A stretch of 64,000 nucleotides of DNA from contig JYJJ01000079.1 of the NCBI GenBank assembly GCA_003263775.1, positions 248,001-312,000 of the forward strand, given 5' to 3'. Positions 34,407 through 43,837 of the stretch are shown in pieces. Under the pieces are notes generated by a model, which saw only the letters and a list, made by a program, of their open reading frames with translations, was not told the origin of the DNA and searched no databases. Position 1 is the stretch's first letter. Every line of letters begins with the position of its first letter. The DNA is from Vibrio maritimus (GTDB taxonomy: Bacteria > Pseudomonadota > Gammaproteobacteria > Enterobacterales > Vibrionaceae). Position numbers and translations under genes: made by a program.

Positions 34407-35954
34407 ATGATAACGACAACAAGGTTTAAGCGGAGCTTAGCTGTATTGGCTACCGCGTTAATTGGTGTTTCAGCAAGTGCGTATGCCGAGGATAAACCCA
34501 ATATCCTCGTTATCTGGGGTGATGACATTGGTCAATCCAACGTCAGTGCTTACACATTTGGCTTGATGGGTTACAAGACGCCTAACATCGACTCCATTGC
34601 TAAAGACGGAATGATGTTTACTGATTATTATGGCGAACAGTCGTGTACGGCTGGACGTTCGACATTTATAACAGGTCAAAGCGTACTGCGAACAGGCTTA
34701 AGTAAGGTGGGGCTACCTGGTGCAGATTTAGGTTTGCAAGCGGAAGATGCCACGATTGCAGAGCTACTTAAGCCCCACGGCTATATGACCGGGCAATTTG
34801 GTAAAAACCATTTGGGTGATAAAGATGAGTTTCTACCCACCGCCCATGGCTTTGATGAGTTCTTTGGCAACCTTTATCACTTAAATGCTGAAGAAGAACC
34901 AGAAAACATCGACTATCCAAAAGATCCAGAGTTTCGTAAACAGTTTGGCCCTCGAGGCGTCATCAAGTCATTTGCTGATGGAAAAATTGAGGACACAGGA
35001 CCTTTAACGCGTAAACGTATGGAAACGGTAGATGAAGAAACCTTATCCGCTGCGCTCGACTTTATGGACCGTGCTGTGGCAGCGAAAAAACCGTTTTTTG
35101 TCTGGTGGAATGCGACCCGCATGCACTTCCGTACCCATGTTAAAGATGGCAACTTGGGTAAATCAGGTATCAGTTTTTATGCGGATGGCATGATTGAGCA
35201 CGATAACCATGTTGGGGAGTTGCTTAAGAAAGTCGACGAGCTAGGCATTGAAGACAATACCATTGTGTTCTACTCCACGGACAATGGTCCACATATGAAC
35301 ACCTGGCCGGATGCAGGTCTTACTCCTTTCCGTGGCGAGAAAAACACCAACTGGGAAGGGGCTTACCGAGTGCCTGCAATGGTCAAGTGGCCTGGCAAAA
35401 TTGAAGCGGGTAGCGTGTCTAACAACATTATGCACCACATGGATTGGTTGCCAACCTTCCTTGCCGCCGCGGGTGAACCTGATGTGAAAGAGAAGCTACT
35501 TAAAGGTCACCAAGCGGGTGACAAGAGCTTTAAGGTTCACTTAGATGGTTATAATTTCTTACCGTACTTAACGGGTGAAACCGAAGAGTCTCCGCGTGCG
35601 GAAATTTTCTACTTCTCTGATGATGGTGATCTCACCGCACTGCGCTATAACAACTGGAAAGTGGTATTTATGGAGCAGCGCGTTAAGGGAACACTTGAGA
35701 TTTGGGCAGAACCGTTTGTTACGCTGCGTGTACCAAAAATCTTCAACTTGAGAATGGATCCTTATGAAGTCGCGGACGTGACGTCCAACACGTACTACGA
35801 CTGGATGCTCGATAGGGTTTATCTACTTGTACCCGCTCAGGTGTATGTAGGTAAGTTCTTAGAGACGTTCAAAGAATATCCGCCAAGGCAAAAAGCAGCG
35901 AGCTTTAACTTGGATGAGGTCATGCAAAAGCTGCAGACACCGACCAACAAGTAA
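34407..35954 (+). CDS. Arylsulfatase, copy 2
   Basis: A 515-residue periplasmic sulfatase and close paralogue of the divergent gene. The ATG at 34407 has GAGG upstream and opens a signal peptide (MITTTRFKRSLAVLATALIGVSASAYA), whereas the ATG at 34308 gives no sensible N-terminus. It has the metal motif IWGDDIGQSNVSAY, formylglycine motif SCTAGRSTFITG (Cys80), QFGKNHLGDKD, STDNG and TPFRGEKNTNWEGAYRVP. About 60 per cent of the first 270 residues look identical to copy 1; the C-terminal 100 residues diverge more, so the substrates may differ. Confidence 0.93.
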   Translation: MITTTRFKRSLAVLATALIGVSASAYAEDKPNILVIWGDDIGQSNVSAYTFGLMGYKTPNIDSIAKDGMMFTDYYGEQSCTAGRSTFITGQSVLRTGLSKVGLPGADLGLQAEDATIAELLKPHGYMTGQFGKNHLGDKDEFLPTAHGFDEFFGNLYHLNAEEEPENIDYPKDPEFRKQFGPRGVIKSFADGKIEDTGPLTRKRMETVDEETLSAALDFMDRAVAAKKPFFVWWNATRMHFRTHVKDGNLGKSGISFYADGMIEHDNHVGELLKKVDELGIEDNTIVFYSTDNGPHMNTWPDAGLTPFRGEKNTNWEGAYRVPAMVKWPGKIEAGSVSNNIMHHMDWLPTFLAAAGEPDVKEKLLKGHQAGDKSFKVHLDGYNFLPYLTGETEESPRAEIFYFSDDGDLTALRYNNWKVVFMEQRVKGTLEIWAEPFVTLRVPKIFNLRMDPYEVADVTSNTYYDWMLDRVYLLVPAQVYVGKFLETFKEYPPRQKAASFNLDEVMQKLQTPTNK

Positions 35955-35962
35955 AGTGATGA

Positions 35963-35999
35963 TAAAAAGCGCTCCCAATGACTGGGAGCGTTTTTATTT
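35963..35999 (+). terminator. Rho-independent terminator of sulfatase copy 2
   Basis: CGCTCCCA / TGGGAGCG with a five-base loop, preceded by AAAAAG and followed by TTTTTATTT. Confidence 0.92.
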
Positions 36000-36104
36000 G
36001 GATTCTTTTTCACACTTATTACATAAACTTGGATGGATTTAGCGAGTTGATACAGTAGACTGACTACTATAACTCACAATGAATATCCGTTATTTCGATT
36101 TATC

Positions 36105-38165
36105 ATGCTGCTAACCGCTACTCCTACCGCCGAAATCTTTACTCAACACGAGTTCCGAACCATTGAACTGCAAGCACACTCCCTAGTACTGCATTCTGTT
36201 CGAGCGGAGGTCCGAATACCTTTCTGTGAATGGAGCGGCAAGCTCAGCGTTAAGCGTGGCTTGATCTGGTCTTCAATTACTGTTCATGCTCATGAGAGTG
36301 ACGATAAGCAGGTATGTTGGGTCGTTCAAGGTTTGCCATGGCAGGAAGCGCAGCGTTTTGCCAAGCAAGCTGTGGCGGTTTACCAAAACTGGCATAGAGA
36401 ACAAAGTGCCATGCTTAAAACCTACTTACCAAAGTGGGAGCAGGAGTTGACGAGATTGCGTACGCTACCTCAGTTCTTACCGCATTCAATGATGACTGGG
36501 TGGGTAGATGAGGTGAACAGTCAGTTTCTGGAGATGAACATGTCTATCTCTGAAGCGATGCGTACTGTGCCGAATCGAATCCAAAAGTTATTGCCGTGGC
36601 TAGATGAAACGCAACAAGCATTGGAAGAGCGCAATACCAATTGGTTGGTTGACGAGCGTGAAAATTGGCAGGTTCTGTTTACACAGTCAGAATCGTCGCC
36701 AATGAATTACTCACAGCAAATGGCGGTTTTGCACAACAATGATCAGAATTTGATTTTAGCAGGGGCTGGTTCAGGCAAAACCAGTGTGCTAATGGCAAGG
36801 GTTTCGTACTTGCTGCAAAGTCATTTAGCACAACCAGAGCAGATACTCCTTGTTGCTTTTGGCCGTGATGCTGCCAACGAAATGCGTGAACGATTAGAGA
36901 GAAAGCTTGGGAAAACTGCTGATGACATTGCGGTACTGACGTTCCATCAGCTTGGTCTACAAATCCTCAAAGAGACAGAAATCCAACCGCCGAAGCTTAC
37001 GCCGCTCGCCACCGAGTCAGCACAGAAAAACGGTTGGTGTATTGATTGGCTGAAAAAACACTGGATGACGCCGACTAACTTCAAACGCTGGCAAAAACAT
37101 TTATCTAAATGGCCGATTGCCTATCTAAAAGGTGATGAAGAGCTGGGTAGTCAGAGCGAAAACCCTAAGCTAATAGCTTGGCTTGAGCAGCAGCTCGATC
37201 AACTGATCGCAACAGGGCTGAGCAAAAAAGCGATTCAAGAACGACTCATCGATGATGCCGAATACACACGCCTGAACAGTGAGTTAGCCTTGTGCTGGCC
37301 TTGCTATCAAGCGTGGCAGAAGATGCTCAAAGACAGCGATCAGATCGACTTTACCTCGATGATCACCAATGCCACTAAGCGAGTGAGCTCGAAAAAGTTC
37401 ACCTCACCGTGGAAGTTCATCATGGTTGATGAGTACCAGGATATCTCACCGGATCGATTGGCTTTAGTGCAATCCTTATGTGAGCAGTCAGATAGTAAAG
37501 CCTCGCTGTTTGCTGTCGGCGATGACTGGCAGTCTATTTATCAGTTTACTGGCTCCGATGTGGATTTGACCACCGAGTTTAGTGACCGTTTCCCCCATTC
37601 ATCGGTGCATTTACTTGATACTACTTATCGCTTTAGTGACAAACTCAGCGCAGTGGCGTCAGATTTTATTCAGGCTAACCCAGCGCAAATCAGTAAAGAG
37701 ATAAAAAGCCACAAAGCTGTGAAGCAAAAAGCGGTGGTGATTGAACATGGTAACCGAGTGGAGAAGATCCTTGATGATGTCAACAGCAAAGCTAAGAGTA
37801 CTAAATCTGTACTTCTCCTAGGCCGTAATCATTATCACAAACCAGAACTGTTCAGTGATTGGCAGAAGCGATTTACCAATCTGTCGTTGGAGTTTATGAC
37901 TTGTCACTCAAGTAAGGGCAAAGAAGCAGACTTTGTTGTCATTGTGAACGCCGATGAAGGGCAGTTCCCTGCTAAGCGCAAGTTTACCCATTTAAGTGAT
38001 GCGCTCACCAAAGGCTCGGACGACTATCCTCATGCAGAAGAACGACGTCTGTTTTATGTAGCAATGACCCGCGCGAAAAGCCGCGTGTGGATAACCTATC
38101 AATCGTCTCCGTCACCATTTGTTAGAGAGCTCATGGATCATGAGTTAGTGATGGTGAAAAAATAA
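36105..38165 (+). CDS. helD: DNA helicase IV
   Basis: A 686-residue superfamily 1 helicase that unwinds DNA 3' to 5'. The N-terminal 200 residues are the HelD-specific region. Then come the Q-like motif MNYSQQMAVL, Walker A ILAGAGSGKTSVL, LLVAFGRDAANEMRERL (motif Ia), LTFHQLGLQIL, Walker B FIMVDEYQDISPDRLALV, VGDDWQSIYQFTGSDVD, LDTTYRFSD, MTCHSSKGKEADFVVIVNADEGQFP and the C-terminal RRLFYVAMTRAKSRVWITY. Length and motif order match E. coli HelD. No clear ribosome-binding site is visible. It is read in tandem with the LysR gene. Confidence 0.93.
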   Translation: MLLTATPTAEIFTQHEFRTIELQAHSLVLHSVRAEVRIPFCEWSGKLSVKRGLIWSSITVHAHESDDKQVCWVVQGLPWQEAQRFAKQAVAVYQNWHREQSAMLKTYLPKWEQELTRLRTLPQFLPHSMMTGWVDEVNSQFLEMNMSISEAMRTVPNRIQKLLPWLDETQQALEERNTNWLVDERENWQVLFTQSESSPMNYSQQMAVLHNNDQNLILAGAGSGKTSVLMARVSYLLQSHLAQPEQILLVAFGRDAANEMRERLERKLGKTADDIAVLTFHQLGLQILKETEIQPPKLTPLATESAQKNGWCIDWLKKHWMTPTNFKRWQKHLSKWPIAYLKGDEELGSQSENPKLIAWLEQQLDQLIATGLSKKAIQERLIDDAEYTRLNSELALCWPCYQAWQKMLKDSDQIDFTSMITNATKRVSSKKFTSPWKFIMVDEYQDISPDRLALVQSLCEQSDSKASLFAVGDDWQSIYQFTGSDVDLTTEFSDRFPHSSVHLLDTTYRFSDKLSAVASDFIQANPAQISKEIKSHKAVKQKAVVIEHGNRVEKILDDVNSKAKSTKSVLLLGRNHYHKPELFSDWQKRFTNLSLEFMTCHSSKGKEADFVVIVNADEGQFPAKRKFTHLSDALTKGSDDYPHAEERRLFYVAMTRAKSRVWITYQSSPSPFVRELMDHELVMVKK

Positions 38166-38183
38166 CTTTGTGGATTATTGGCT

Positions 38184-39137
38184 ATGAACATTGATTATCT
38201 ACGTTTATTCATTCGTCTAGCAAGTACCCATAACATCAGTCAGGCAGGGCAAGAGCTTGGCTTGTCGCCTGCCGTGGCGAGTGCCCATATTAATAAGCTT
38301 GAGGAAAGTGTCGGTGCAAGGCTTGTACATCGCACCACTCGAAAAGTATCTCTAACGCAAGAGGGAGAGGCGTTTTTACCTCATGCAGAAAATGTGCTTG
38401 ATAGTGTTGAACTAGCCAAAGCTTCTATTGGCGGGCAGGGGGCATTGGCTTCCGGCACGTTGCGAGTGACAGCACCTTCGTCTTTTGGCCGTATGCATTT
38501 ACTGCCCGCTATGAATGCATTTATGGAGCAAAATCCAGAGCTTTCAGTCGACCTGCGCTTTTCTGATTCGATTGTTGATTTGGTGGATGGCGGTTTTGAT
38601 GTGGCCATTCGCAACGCCGAACTAAAAGACTCGAGTTTGATTGCCAAAAAATTAGCACCAGACCATCGTATCATCTGTGCTTCACCTGATTACTTAGCTA
38701 AATATGGAACGCCTGATTCGCCACAGGCTTTAAAAGATCATCAGTGCATTAGAATTACTGGTATCGATCATTGGGATTTTAAAACGGTGAATGGTGACAT
38801 CAGCATTAAAATCACGGGCAAAATTCGTTCAGATAATGGCGATGCGATACGTGAGCTTTGTATGGCAGGTCATGGTATTACAATGAGCAGTACATGGAGT
38901 GTGTATCAGCAAGTAAAAAGTGGGGAGCTGGTGGAAATTTTACAGCAAACCCCTTATCAATCGGATACCGCTATTTGGGTGTTGTACCCAAGTTCAAGGC
39001 TCGTTGCCCCGAAAGTTCGTGCCTTTATTGATTTCTTTAGTGACTACTTTGGTACGCCCCATACTGGGATCTATGAAATCGACCCACCACAAGAAGTGGC
39101 GGGTCGAATCATGACTACCAAGAGAACGTCTGAATGA
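38184..39137 (+). CDS. LysR-family transcriptional regulator
   Basis: A 317-residue regulator with a typical head (MNIDYLRLFIRLASTHNISQAGQELGLSPAVASAHINKLEESVGARLVHRTTRKVSLTQEGEAFLPHAE) and a full periplasmic-binding-fold effector domain (GTLRVTAPSSFGRMHLLPAMNAFMEQNPELSVDLRFSDSIVDLVDGGFDVAIR). The subtype is the CrgA/DmlR-like group. The ATG at 38184 is used; a TTG two codons upstream is the only alternative. It begins 18 bases after helD and its end overlaps the convergent radical SAM gene by 23 bases. The likely target, given common practice, is not adjacent and divergent here. Confidence 0.9.
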   Translation: MNIDYLRLFIRLASTHNISQAGQELGLSPAVASAHINKLEESVGARLVHRTTRKVSLTQEGEAFLPHAENVLDSVELAKASIGGQGALASGTLRVTAPSSFGRMHLLPAMNAFMEQNPELSVDLRFSDSIVDLVDGGFDVAIRNAELKDSSLIAKKLAPDHRIICASPDYLAKYGTPDSPQALKDHQCIRITGIDHWDFKTVNGDISIKITGKIRSDNGDAIRELCMAGHGITMSSTWSVYQQVKSGELVEILQQTPYQSDTAIWVLYPSSRLVAPKVRAFIDFFSDYFGTPHTGIYEIDPPQEVAGRIMTTKRTSE

Positions 39138-39986
39138 TGTTCTCTTTCGCACTAGGGTTGTTAACGATGGCCTCATTAACGTGCTTTAAAAAGAACGCTT
39201 TATTGTCTGGGAACATGCCGCGCATTTGGATCATGTTGTTACCATGATCGCCCCAGTAAACGGTATTGAAGTTCATGTTCTCAAGCAGATATTTCTCCTC
39301 CTCGAGCAGTTGCATTTGTGTTGGCAACACAAACTCACCAGCTTGAACTTCACGCTCAAGTTCAGTTCCAGGCTGAATGGCTAACGCCATAGGAGCGATT
39401 TGTTCAGGCTGCATTTCATTAAGGATCTTAGTGGTAGCAACGATATGCTCTTTAGAGCGATATCTACCGCCCAAACCAAAAATGAATGATTGGAGCACTT
39501 CGATACCTGCTTCTTTAGCCATGGCCGCACCTTCAATTGCTTGCGAAGGTGTCATGCGTTTTTTTATTTTTTCAAGAATAACAGGGTCACCAGATTCAGC
39601 CCACAATATGCCATGTCCAGACCTGCGCTTTTTAGCTCTTTTAGCTCCGCGACCGTCTTTCTGCGAAAGTCATTCAATCCACTATAAAGCGAGATCTTTT
39701 GTACTGCTGGAAACGTCTGCTTTAGCTTATCGAATACTTGTAATAAGTAATCAGTTCGAGCTGCCATCACATTGCCATCTGTCAAAAAGATCGATGTGAC
39801 GTGAGGGTAGATACGTCTTGCCTCTTCGATATCTAGGAACACTTCCTCTAGTGGACGCACTTTAAAACGCTTGTCATCGAACATGCTGCAAAATGTGCAG
39901 GTATTGATACTACAACCTAAAGTCGTTTGAATTAATATGCTGTTGGCTTCTATCCAAGGGCGATATACTTTACCGACATATTTCAT
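39115..39986 (-). CDS. Radical SAM protein (frameshifted)
   Basis: About 290 residues; the ATG at 39986 has GGAG eight bases upstream. The iron-sulfur motif is TTLGCSINTCTFCSMF, that is C-x4-C-x2-C instead of the canonical C-x3-C-x2-C. The same spacing occurs in a subgroup I recall as having GCSHNKCTFC. The SAM-binding GGE-like region and barrel strands follow (FLTDGNVMAA, KISLYSGLND). The frame shifts near 39599-39601; adding one base joins ...AYCGL to ESGDPVILEKIKKRMTPSQAIEGA, a classic radical SAM strand. The substrate is unknown. No SPASM-type cysteine cluster is visible. Confidence 0.85.
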
Positions 39987-40193
39987 TCGTTTTTCTCCGC
40001 TTGTGCGCCTAAGGAAAATCAGTCCAAGATTATTAGGACGCGCGCAAACTTAGCCTCGTCATTGCTCCAATTGGACGTGGCTCTTTTTCGGGTTAACTGT
40101 TGGCTCTATGGGAGCTCGAGTGTATTGAGAGCACGGTAAGTGGCTCTTGGTGTTTATAATCAAAAGAGTGAGTGGTTTAGTCCACTCAAAAGA

Positions 40194-40985
40194 TCACAGG
40201 TACTGTTCAAGCGCAGACATGACTGCTGCTACCTTGGTGGTGTTCTGAGCATCGTTGTGCGGCTTAGCAAACTGGCCGATGTCGTTATCAAAATAAAGAC
40301 CGCTTGCGTTAGCAAACTCATCCGTCAGTGCAGCTCTAACTAGAATGTCAGCACCAATATTCAGGTCGTTACCGGCGACGCCATACGCCTCTTTAACCAT
40401 TTTGCTTCCCAAGAAGGATGCTGGGTTTACGGCAACAAACACTGGCCCGTTTGGATACTCAGCCGCCATGGCCTGCGTCCACATGGTGATCGCGAGTTTT
40501 GATTGTGCATACGCGCCATTGTCAGAGAGTACCGGGCGGCCTACCATAGCTTGAACATCGACAGGTGCTTGTGCAGCCGATGATAAGTTCACCACGCGGC
40601 CATCGCTATTCAAAAGCGGCAATAACTGACGAGTCAGAATGTATGGGGCGATGGTATTTACCGCAAAACGTACGTCTAGGCCGTCTTTTGTCAGAGTGTT
40701 CGGTGTAGCAAAAACGCCGGCGTTGTTGATAATCACATCGAGCTTACCGTGCATCTCTGAAACTTGAGTGGCCAGTTGGCTGACCTCGCTCAGGACAGAT
40801 AGGTCAGCGACATAGCTTTCAATCTTGGCATTGCGATTTAACGCTGCTACTTCCTCTACCGCGGCATTGAGTTTCGCTTCATTGCGCCCATGCATTAGGA
40901 TGTGGTGACCCTGTAGAGCAAGTTTTTTTGCAGTCTCTAGGCCAATACCATCTGTCGCGCCAGTCAATAAAAGTGTTTTTTGCAT
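40194..40985 (-). CDS. Short-chain dehydrogenase/reductase
   Basis: A 263-residue classical SDR. The Rossmann motif TGATDGIG is at residues 8-15 with HGRNEAKL close by. NNAG and the catalytic set Ser (VVNLSSAAQ), Tyr and Lys (GAYAQSKLAI) are present. The arginine in HGRN suggests NADP(H) preference. AGGAG lies before the ATG. The substrate cannot be told from the sequence. A GAGTGG/CCACTC hairpin at 40170-40187 follows its stop on the minus strand. Confidence 0.92.
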   Translation of the reverse strand: MQKTLLLTGATDGIGLETAKKLALQGHHILMHGRNEAKLNAAVEEVAALNRNAKIESYVADLSVLSEVSQLATQVSEMHGKLDVIINNAGVFATPNTLTKDGLDVRFAVNTIAPYILTRQLLPLLNSDGRVVNLSSAAQAPVDVQAMVGRPVLSDNGAYAQSKLAITMWTQAMAAEYPNGPVFVAVNPASFLGSKMVKEAYGVAGNDLNIGADILVRAALTDEFANASGLYFDNDIGQFAKPHNDAQNTTKVAAVMSALEQYL

Positions 40986-41090
40986 GGGGTTAGTCTCCTG
41001 ATGAGTGAACGTCTATAGGTTAGGCGATAAGAGATATCTCACCAAGAAGCTAGACTAGTAAACAGTTTTTAGATTTTGTTGATAATAAGA

Positions 41091-41118
41091 AAAAGCCTTT
41101 GCACTGGGCAAAGGCTTG
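41091..41118 (-). terminator. Terminator of the chemoreceptor gene
   Basis: AAGCCTTTGC / GCAAAGGCTT with a five-base loop; on the minus strand it is followed by a T-run (TTTTTCTTATT). Confidence 0.85.
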
Positions 41119-41146
41119 GTAAGGGTAATCTGTGTTTGAGCTAGGA

Positions 41147-42892
41147 TTAGATTTTGTAGCCCGATACCACATCATCCATATGTTGAGTTTGCCCCGAGAC
41201 CTTTTGAACCTCTTCAATACACGCATTGGCGTTGTTCATATTGTCAGTTGAGATCTCATTCAGTTCAGTAATCGACTCGCCAACCTGGTTCATAACAATG
41301 CCTTGTTCTTCAATGGCTGCAGCGATTTGCTCTGAGTTTGCTTGAATTTCAGACATATCAGTAGAAATCTGTTGTAGTGCTGTATCTAACTTGGCAGAGG
41401 CGGATAATGTAGCTGCACCTTGAGTGTTGCACTGCTCAATATCATCAACCACTGTGGTCATTTGAGATTGAATGGCGGTCACCAAATTGGTGATTTCTTC
41501 CGTAGATTGGTGAGTTCGGCTTGCCAATGCTCGAACTTCATCTGCAACCACGGCAAAACCACGACCTTGCTCACCCGCACGCGCGGCTTCGATGGCAGCA
41601 TTCAGTGCCAATAGGTTAGTTTGCTCTGCAATATCTTGAATGATATGCACCGCGCCACCAATTTTGCCTACGTGGTCACTCAATGAGCGAATTTCATCAT
41701 TGCTTTCAGCGAGTACGGCAGACAGTGATTGAATATTGCTCACTGTGTCATCAACAAAGGTACGGCTTTGCTGAGAATTGTCTGCAGCCTGGTTAACCAC
41801 ATCGGCTGCTTTATGCGTGGTTTGAGAGATCTCATCAATAGTGGTCACCATTTGCTGAACGGCAGCAGCCATTGAATTAGTGTGATCGCTTTGACTGTGG
41901 AACTGTTCAACAACATGTTGAAGCTCAGAGCTCATATTGCTACTGCTGTGTTTGAGTTGACTAGATTGCTGTTGCGTATCGGCAACCAGTGCTCTGAAAC
42001 TATCGAGTAGGCTATTGACCGCGCGACCAATCGAAGCAATCTCATTTTTGCCCTCTGATGGCACATGAAGTGTCAGATCGTTGGAGCGAGCGATGGTGGA
42101 AATATTGGTTTGCAACGCATCAACATCACGACTGATAGAGCGAAGGATAATGCCTATTAAAGCGACGATCGCAAAGATAAGCCCGCCAGAAATGACCCAT
42201 TTGATTGTCGTTAGTGTCGCTATTGCTTGATCCAACGCGTCGTGAACAGTTTGATTAAAGGCTTTGAAATCGGATTCAATGCTATGAGATCGGCTACGGG
42301 TTTCACCTAATAAACCTTGATCGTATTTATAACCAATGATGGAGCGTTGCGTTAACACCTCTTGGCCTAGTCGATCTAGCGTCGCGATGCCACTTTTGTC
42401 AAAAGAAAGATCAGAACCCGTAAGCACCGCCTTTTCTAATTCGACAAGAGATAGAGTCAGATTGGTACGTTGCCGCTTCGCTAGTTCAAGCTTGAACTCC
42501 TCCATTATTCCGTCATTCGGTGTTAGGCCAAGTGTTTTATAAGCCGCGACGAGGTTGGTAAATGCGCTACGATATTCAGCCAATTCGCTATCGAGTTGAT
42601 TCGGTAGAGGAACGTTAGACGCTTCAAGAGTTCGTTCTAATGCACGTTTTTGGTCAATGAATAAGCCAGAATTTGTATTGAATTTGTCGAGATACTTTTC
42701 ATCTTTACGGAGTAAGAAGTCTTTTTCGTTGCGGCGAAGGTTAAGAAGCGTGACTTCTAGTTGCCCAAGTTGCGTAACAGCATTGGAAAGGTTATCGGTA
42801 GTACGGGCGAAGTAGGTACTGGTTCCCAGTACAGCGAGTATCGCCAAAAGTGACAGCGATCCTAAGAGTAGAAGTTGATGCTTAATCTTCAT
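41147..42892 (-). CDS. Methyl-accepting chemotaxis protein
   Basis: A 581-residue transmembrane receptor. A first membrane helix (LLLLGSLSLLAILAVLGTSTYFA) and a second (WVISGGLIFAIVALIGIILR, about residues 238-257) enclose a helical periplasmic sensor of about 200 residues (LRRNEKDFLLRKDEKYLDKF), resembling helical-bimodular (HBM) domains. A HAMP segment follows. The signalling hairpin contains IIQDIAEQTNLLALNAAIEAARAGEQGRGFAVVADEVRALASRT. The ligand is unknown; HBM sensors often bind organic acids. No pentapeptide tether is visible at the C-terminus. Confidence 0.93.
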   Translation of the reverse strand: MKIKHQLLLLGSLSLLAILAVLGTSTYFARTTDNLSNAVTQLGQLEVTLLNLRRNEKDFLLRKDEKYLDKFNTNSGLFIDQKRALERTLEASNVPLPNQLDSELAEYRSAFTNLVAAYKTLGLTPNDGIMEEFKLELAKRQRTNLTLSLVELEKAVLTGSDLSFDKSGIATLDRLGQEVLTQRSIIGYKYDQGLLGETRSRSHSIESDFKAFNQTVHDALDQAIATLTTIKWVISGGLIFAIVALIGIILRSISRDVDALQTNISTIARSNDLTLHVPSEGKNEIASIGRAVNSLLDSFRALVADTQQQSSQLKHSSSNMSSELQHVVEQFHSQSDHTNSMAAAVQQMVTTIDEISQTTHKAADVVNQAADNSQQSRTFVDDTVSNIQSLSAVLAESNDEIRSLSDHVGKIGGAVHIIQDIAEQTNLLALNAAIEAARAGEQGRGFAVVADEVRALASRTHQSTEEITNLVTAIQSQMTTVVDDIEQCNTQGAATLSASAKLDTALQQISTDMSEIQANSEQIAAAIEEQGIVMNQVGESITELNEISTDNMNNANACIEEVQKVSGQTQHMDDVVSGYKI

Positions 42893-43182
42893 AGTGAGCC
42901 TTAACTAATTATCTATCCGTAATGAAACGCCGTGACTGAAGAGGGAACAGTCGACGCAAAGTTTTGTTATTATTTGAACTTGGAATCTTTTCGGGTGCGC
43001 AATATAGCAACTTATTGATTTTTAGTCTTCATTTGCAGTAGCAAGAAAAAGAAATGGAATCGAGTGCATATAAAACGACCTGATAGAATTCTTTGTTGAT
43101 ATTTATATCGGTAATGGTACGCCGTTCTTTAGCGAACGGTGTAGGCTTTAGAGCACAAAAATGAACATTAGAGGTTAACGTC

Positions 43183-43776
43183 TTGTTACAGCTAGAAAAA
43201 TACGACGCAATTATTTTTGATATGGATGGCACGCTTTTGGATACCATGCCTAACCATGTTAGAGCATGGGAATTAACAGCTGGACACTTTGAGTTTCCAT
43301 TTGATCGTTCTTGGCTGCATTCACTGGGTGGCATGCCTAGTAATAAGATTGCTGGACAGGTGAACAAACGCTATGGCCTGAATTTGGATCCGCAAAGTGT
43401 TGCCAATTTTAAAATGAAGACCTTTGCCACACTGCCGTTTCATGGTGCCCCAATCATGCATACCTATGAAGTATTCAAGCAATATCGAGACCTGAAGCCG
43501 ATGGCCATTGGTACCGGTAGCCAGCGTGACTCTGCAATAAAGCTGCTTACTGAAGCCGGTGTGTTGGAGGCGTTTGATTGTATCGTGTCTGCAACCGAGG
43601 TGACCAGCCATAAGCCGAATCCAGACACCTTCTTGATGGCAGCGGAGAAAATGGGCAAGCAAGCCTCTCGCTGCGTTGTTTTTGAGGACACGAAACTGGG
43701 GTTGCAAGCTGCGCACGCGGCAGGTATGGATTGCTATTTAGTGACTGAAAGTAGCTTTGAGTTTTACCCTGCATAA
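43183..43776 (+). CDS. HAD-family phosphatase (YqaB / beta-phosphoglucomutase-like)
   Basis: A 197-residue HAD hydrolase. The catalytic DMDGTLLDT (motif I, nucleophile Asp) is near residue 14, motif II GTGSQRDSA near 109, the motif III lysine in TSHKPNPDTFL near 145, and motif IV FEDTKLGLQAAHAAG near 168. The start appears to be TTG at 43183 with AGAGG eight bases upstream; no suitable ATG exists. The pattern and length match YqaB, which dephosphorylates fructose-1-phosphate and 6-phosphogluconate in E. coli. Confidence 0.87.
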   Translation: MLQLEKYDAIIFDMDGTLLDTMPNHVRAWELTAGHFEFPFDRSWLHSLGGMPSNKIAGQVNKRYGLNLDPQSVANFKMKTFATLPFHGAPIMHTYEVFKQYRDLKPMAIGTGSQRDSAIKLLTEAGVLEAFDCIVSATEVTSHKPNPDTFLMAAEKMGKQASRCVVFEDTKLGLQAAHAAGMDCYLVTESSFEFYPA

Positions 43777-43777
43777 A

Positions 43778-43811
43778 GAAAAACGCCCTGTCGATGACGA
43801 TAGGGCGTTTT
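43778..43811. terminator. Bidirectional rho-independent terminator
   Basis: AAAACGCCCT / AGGGCGTTTT around a loop of about ten bases between convergent genes. Confidence 0.9.
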
Positions 43812-43837
43812 AGTAATGCGCTTACACAGGTGTAAGT

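Noticed and set aside
39115..39986. Radical SAM gene as the maturase for the nearby sulfatases
   Set aside because: No SPASM-type cysteines and non-matching cluster spacing; distance of about 3 kb and a different unit.
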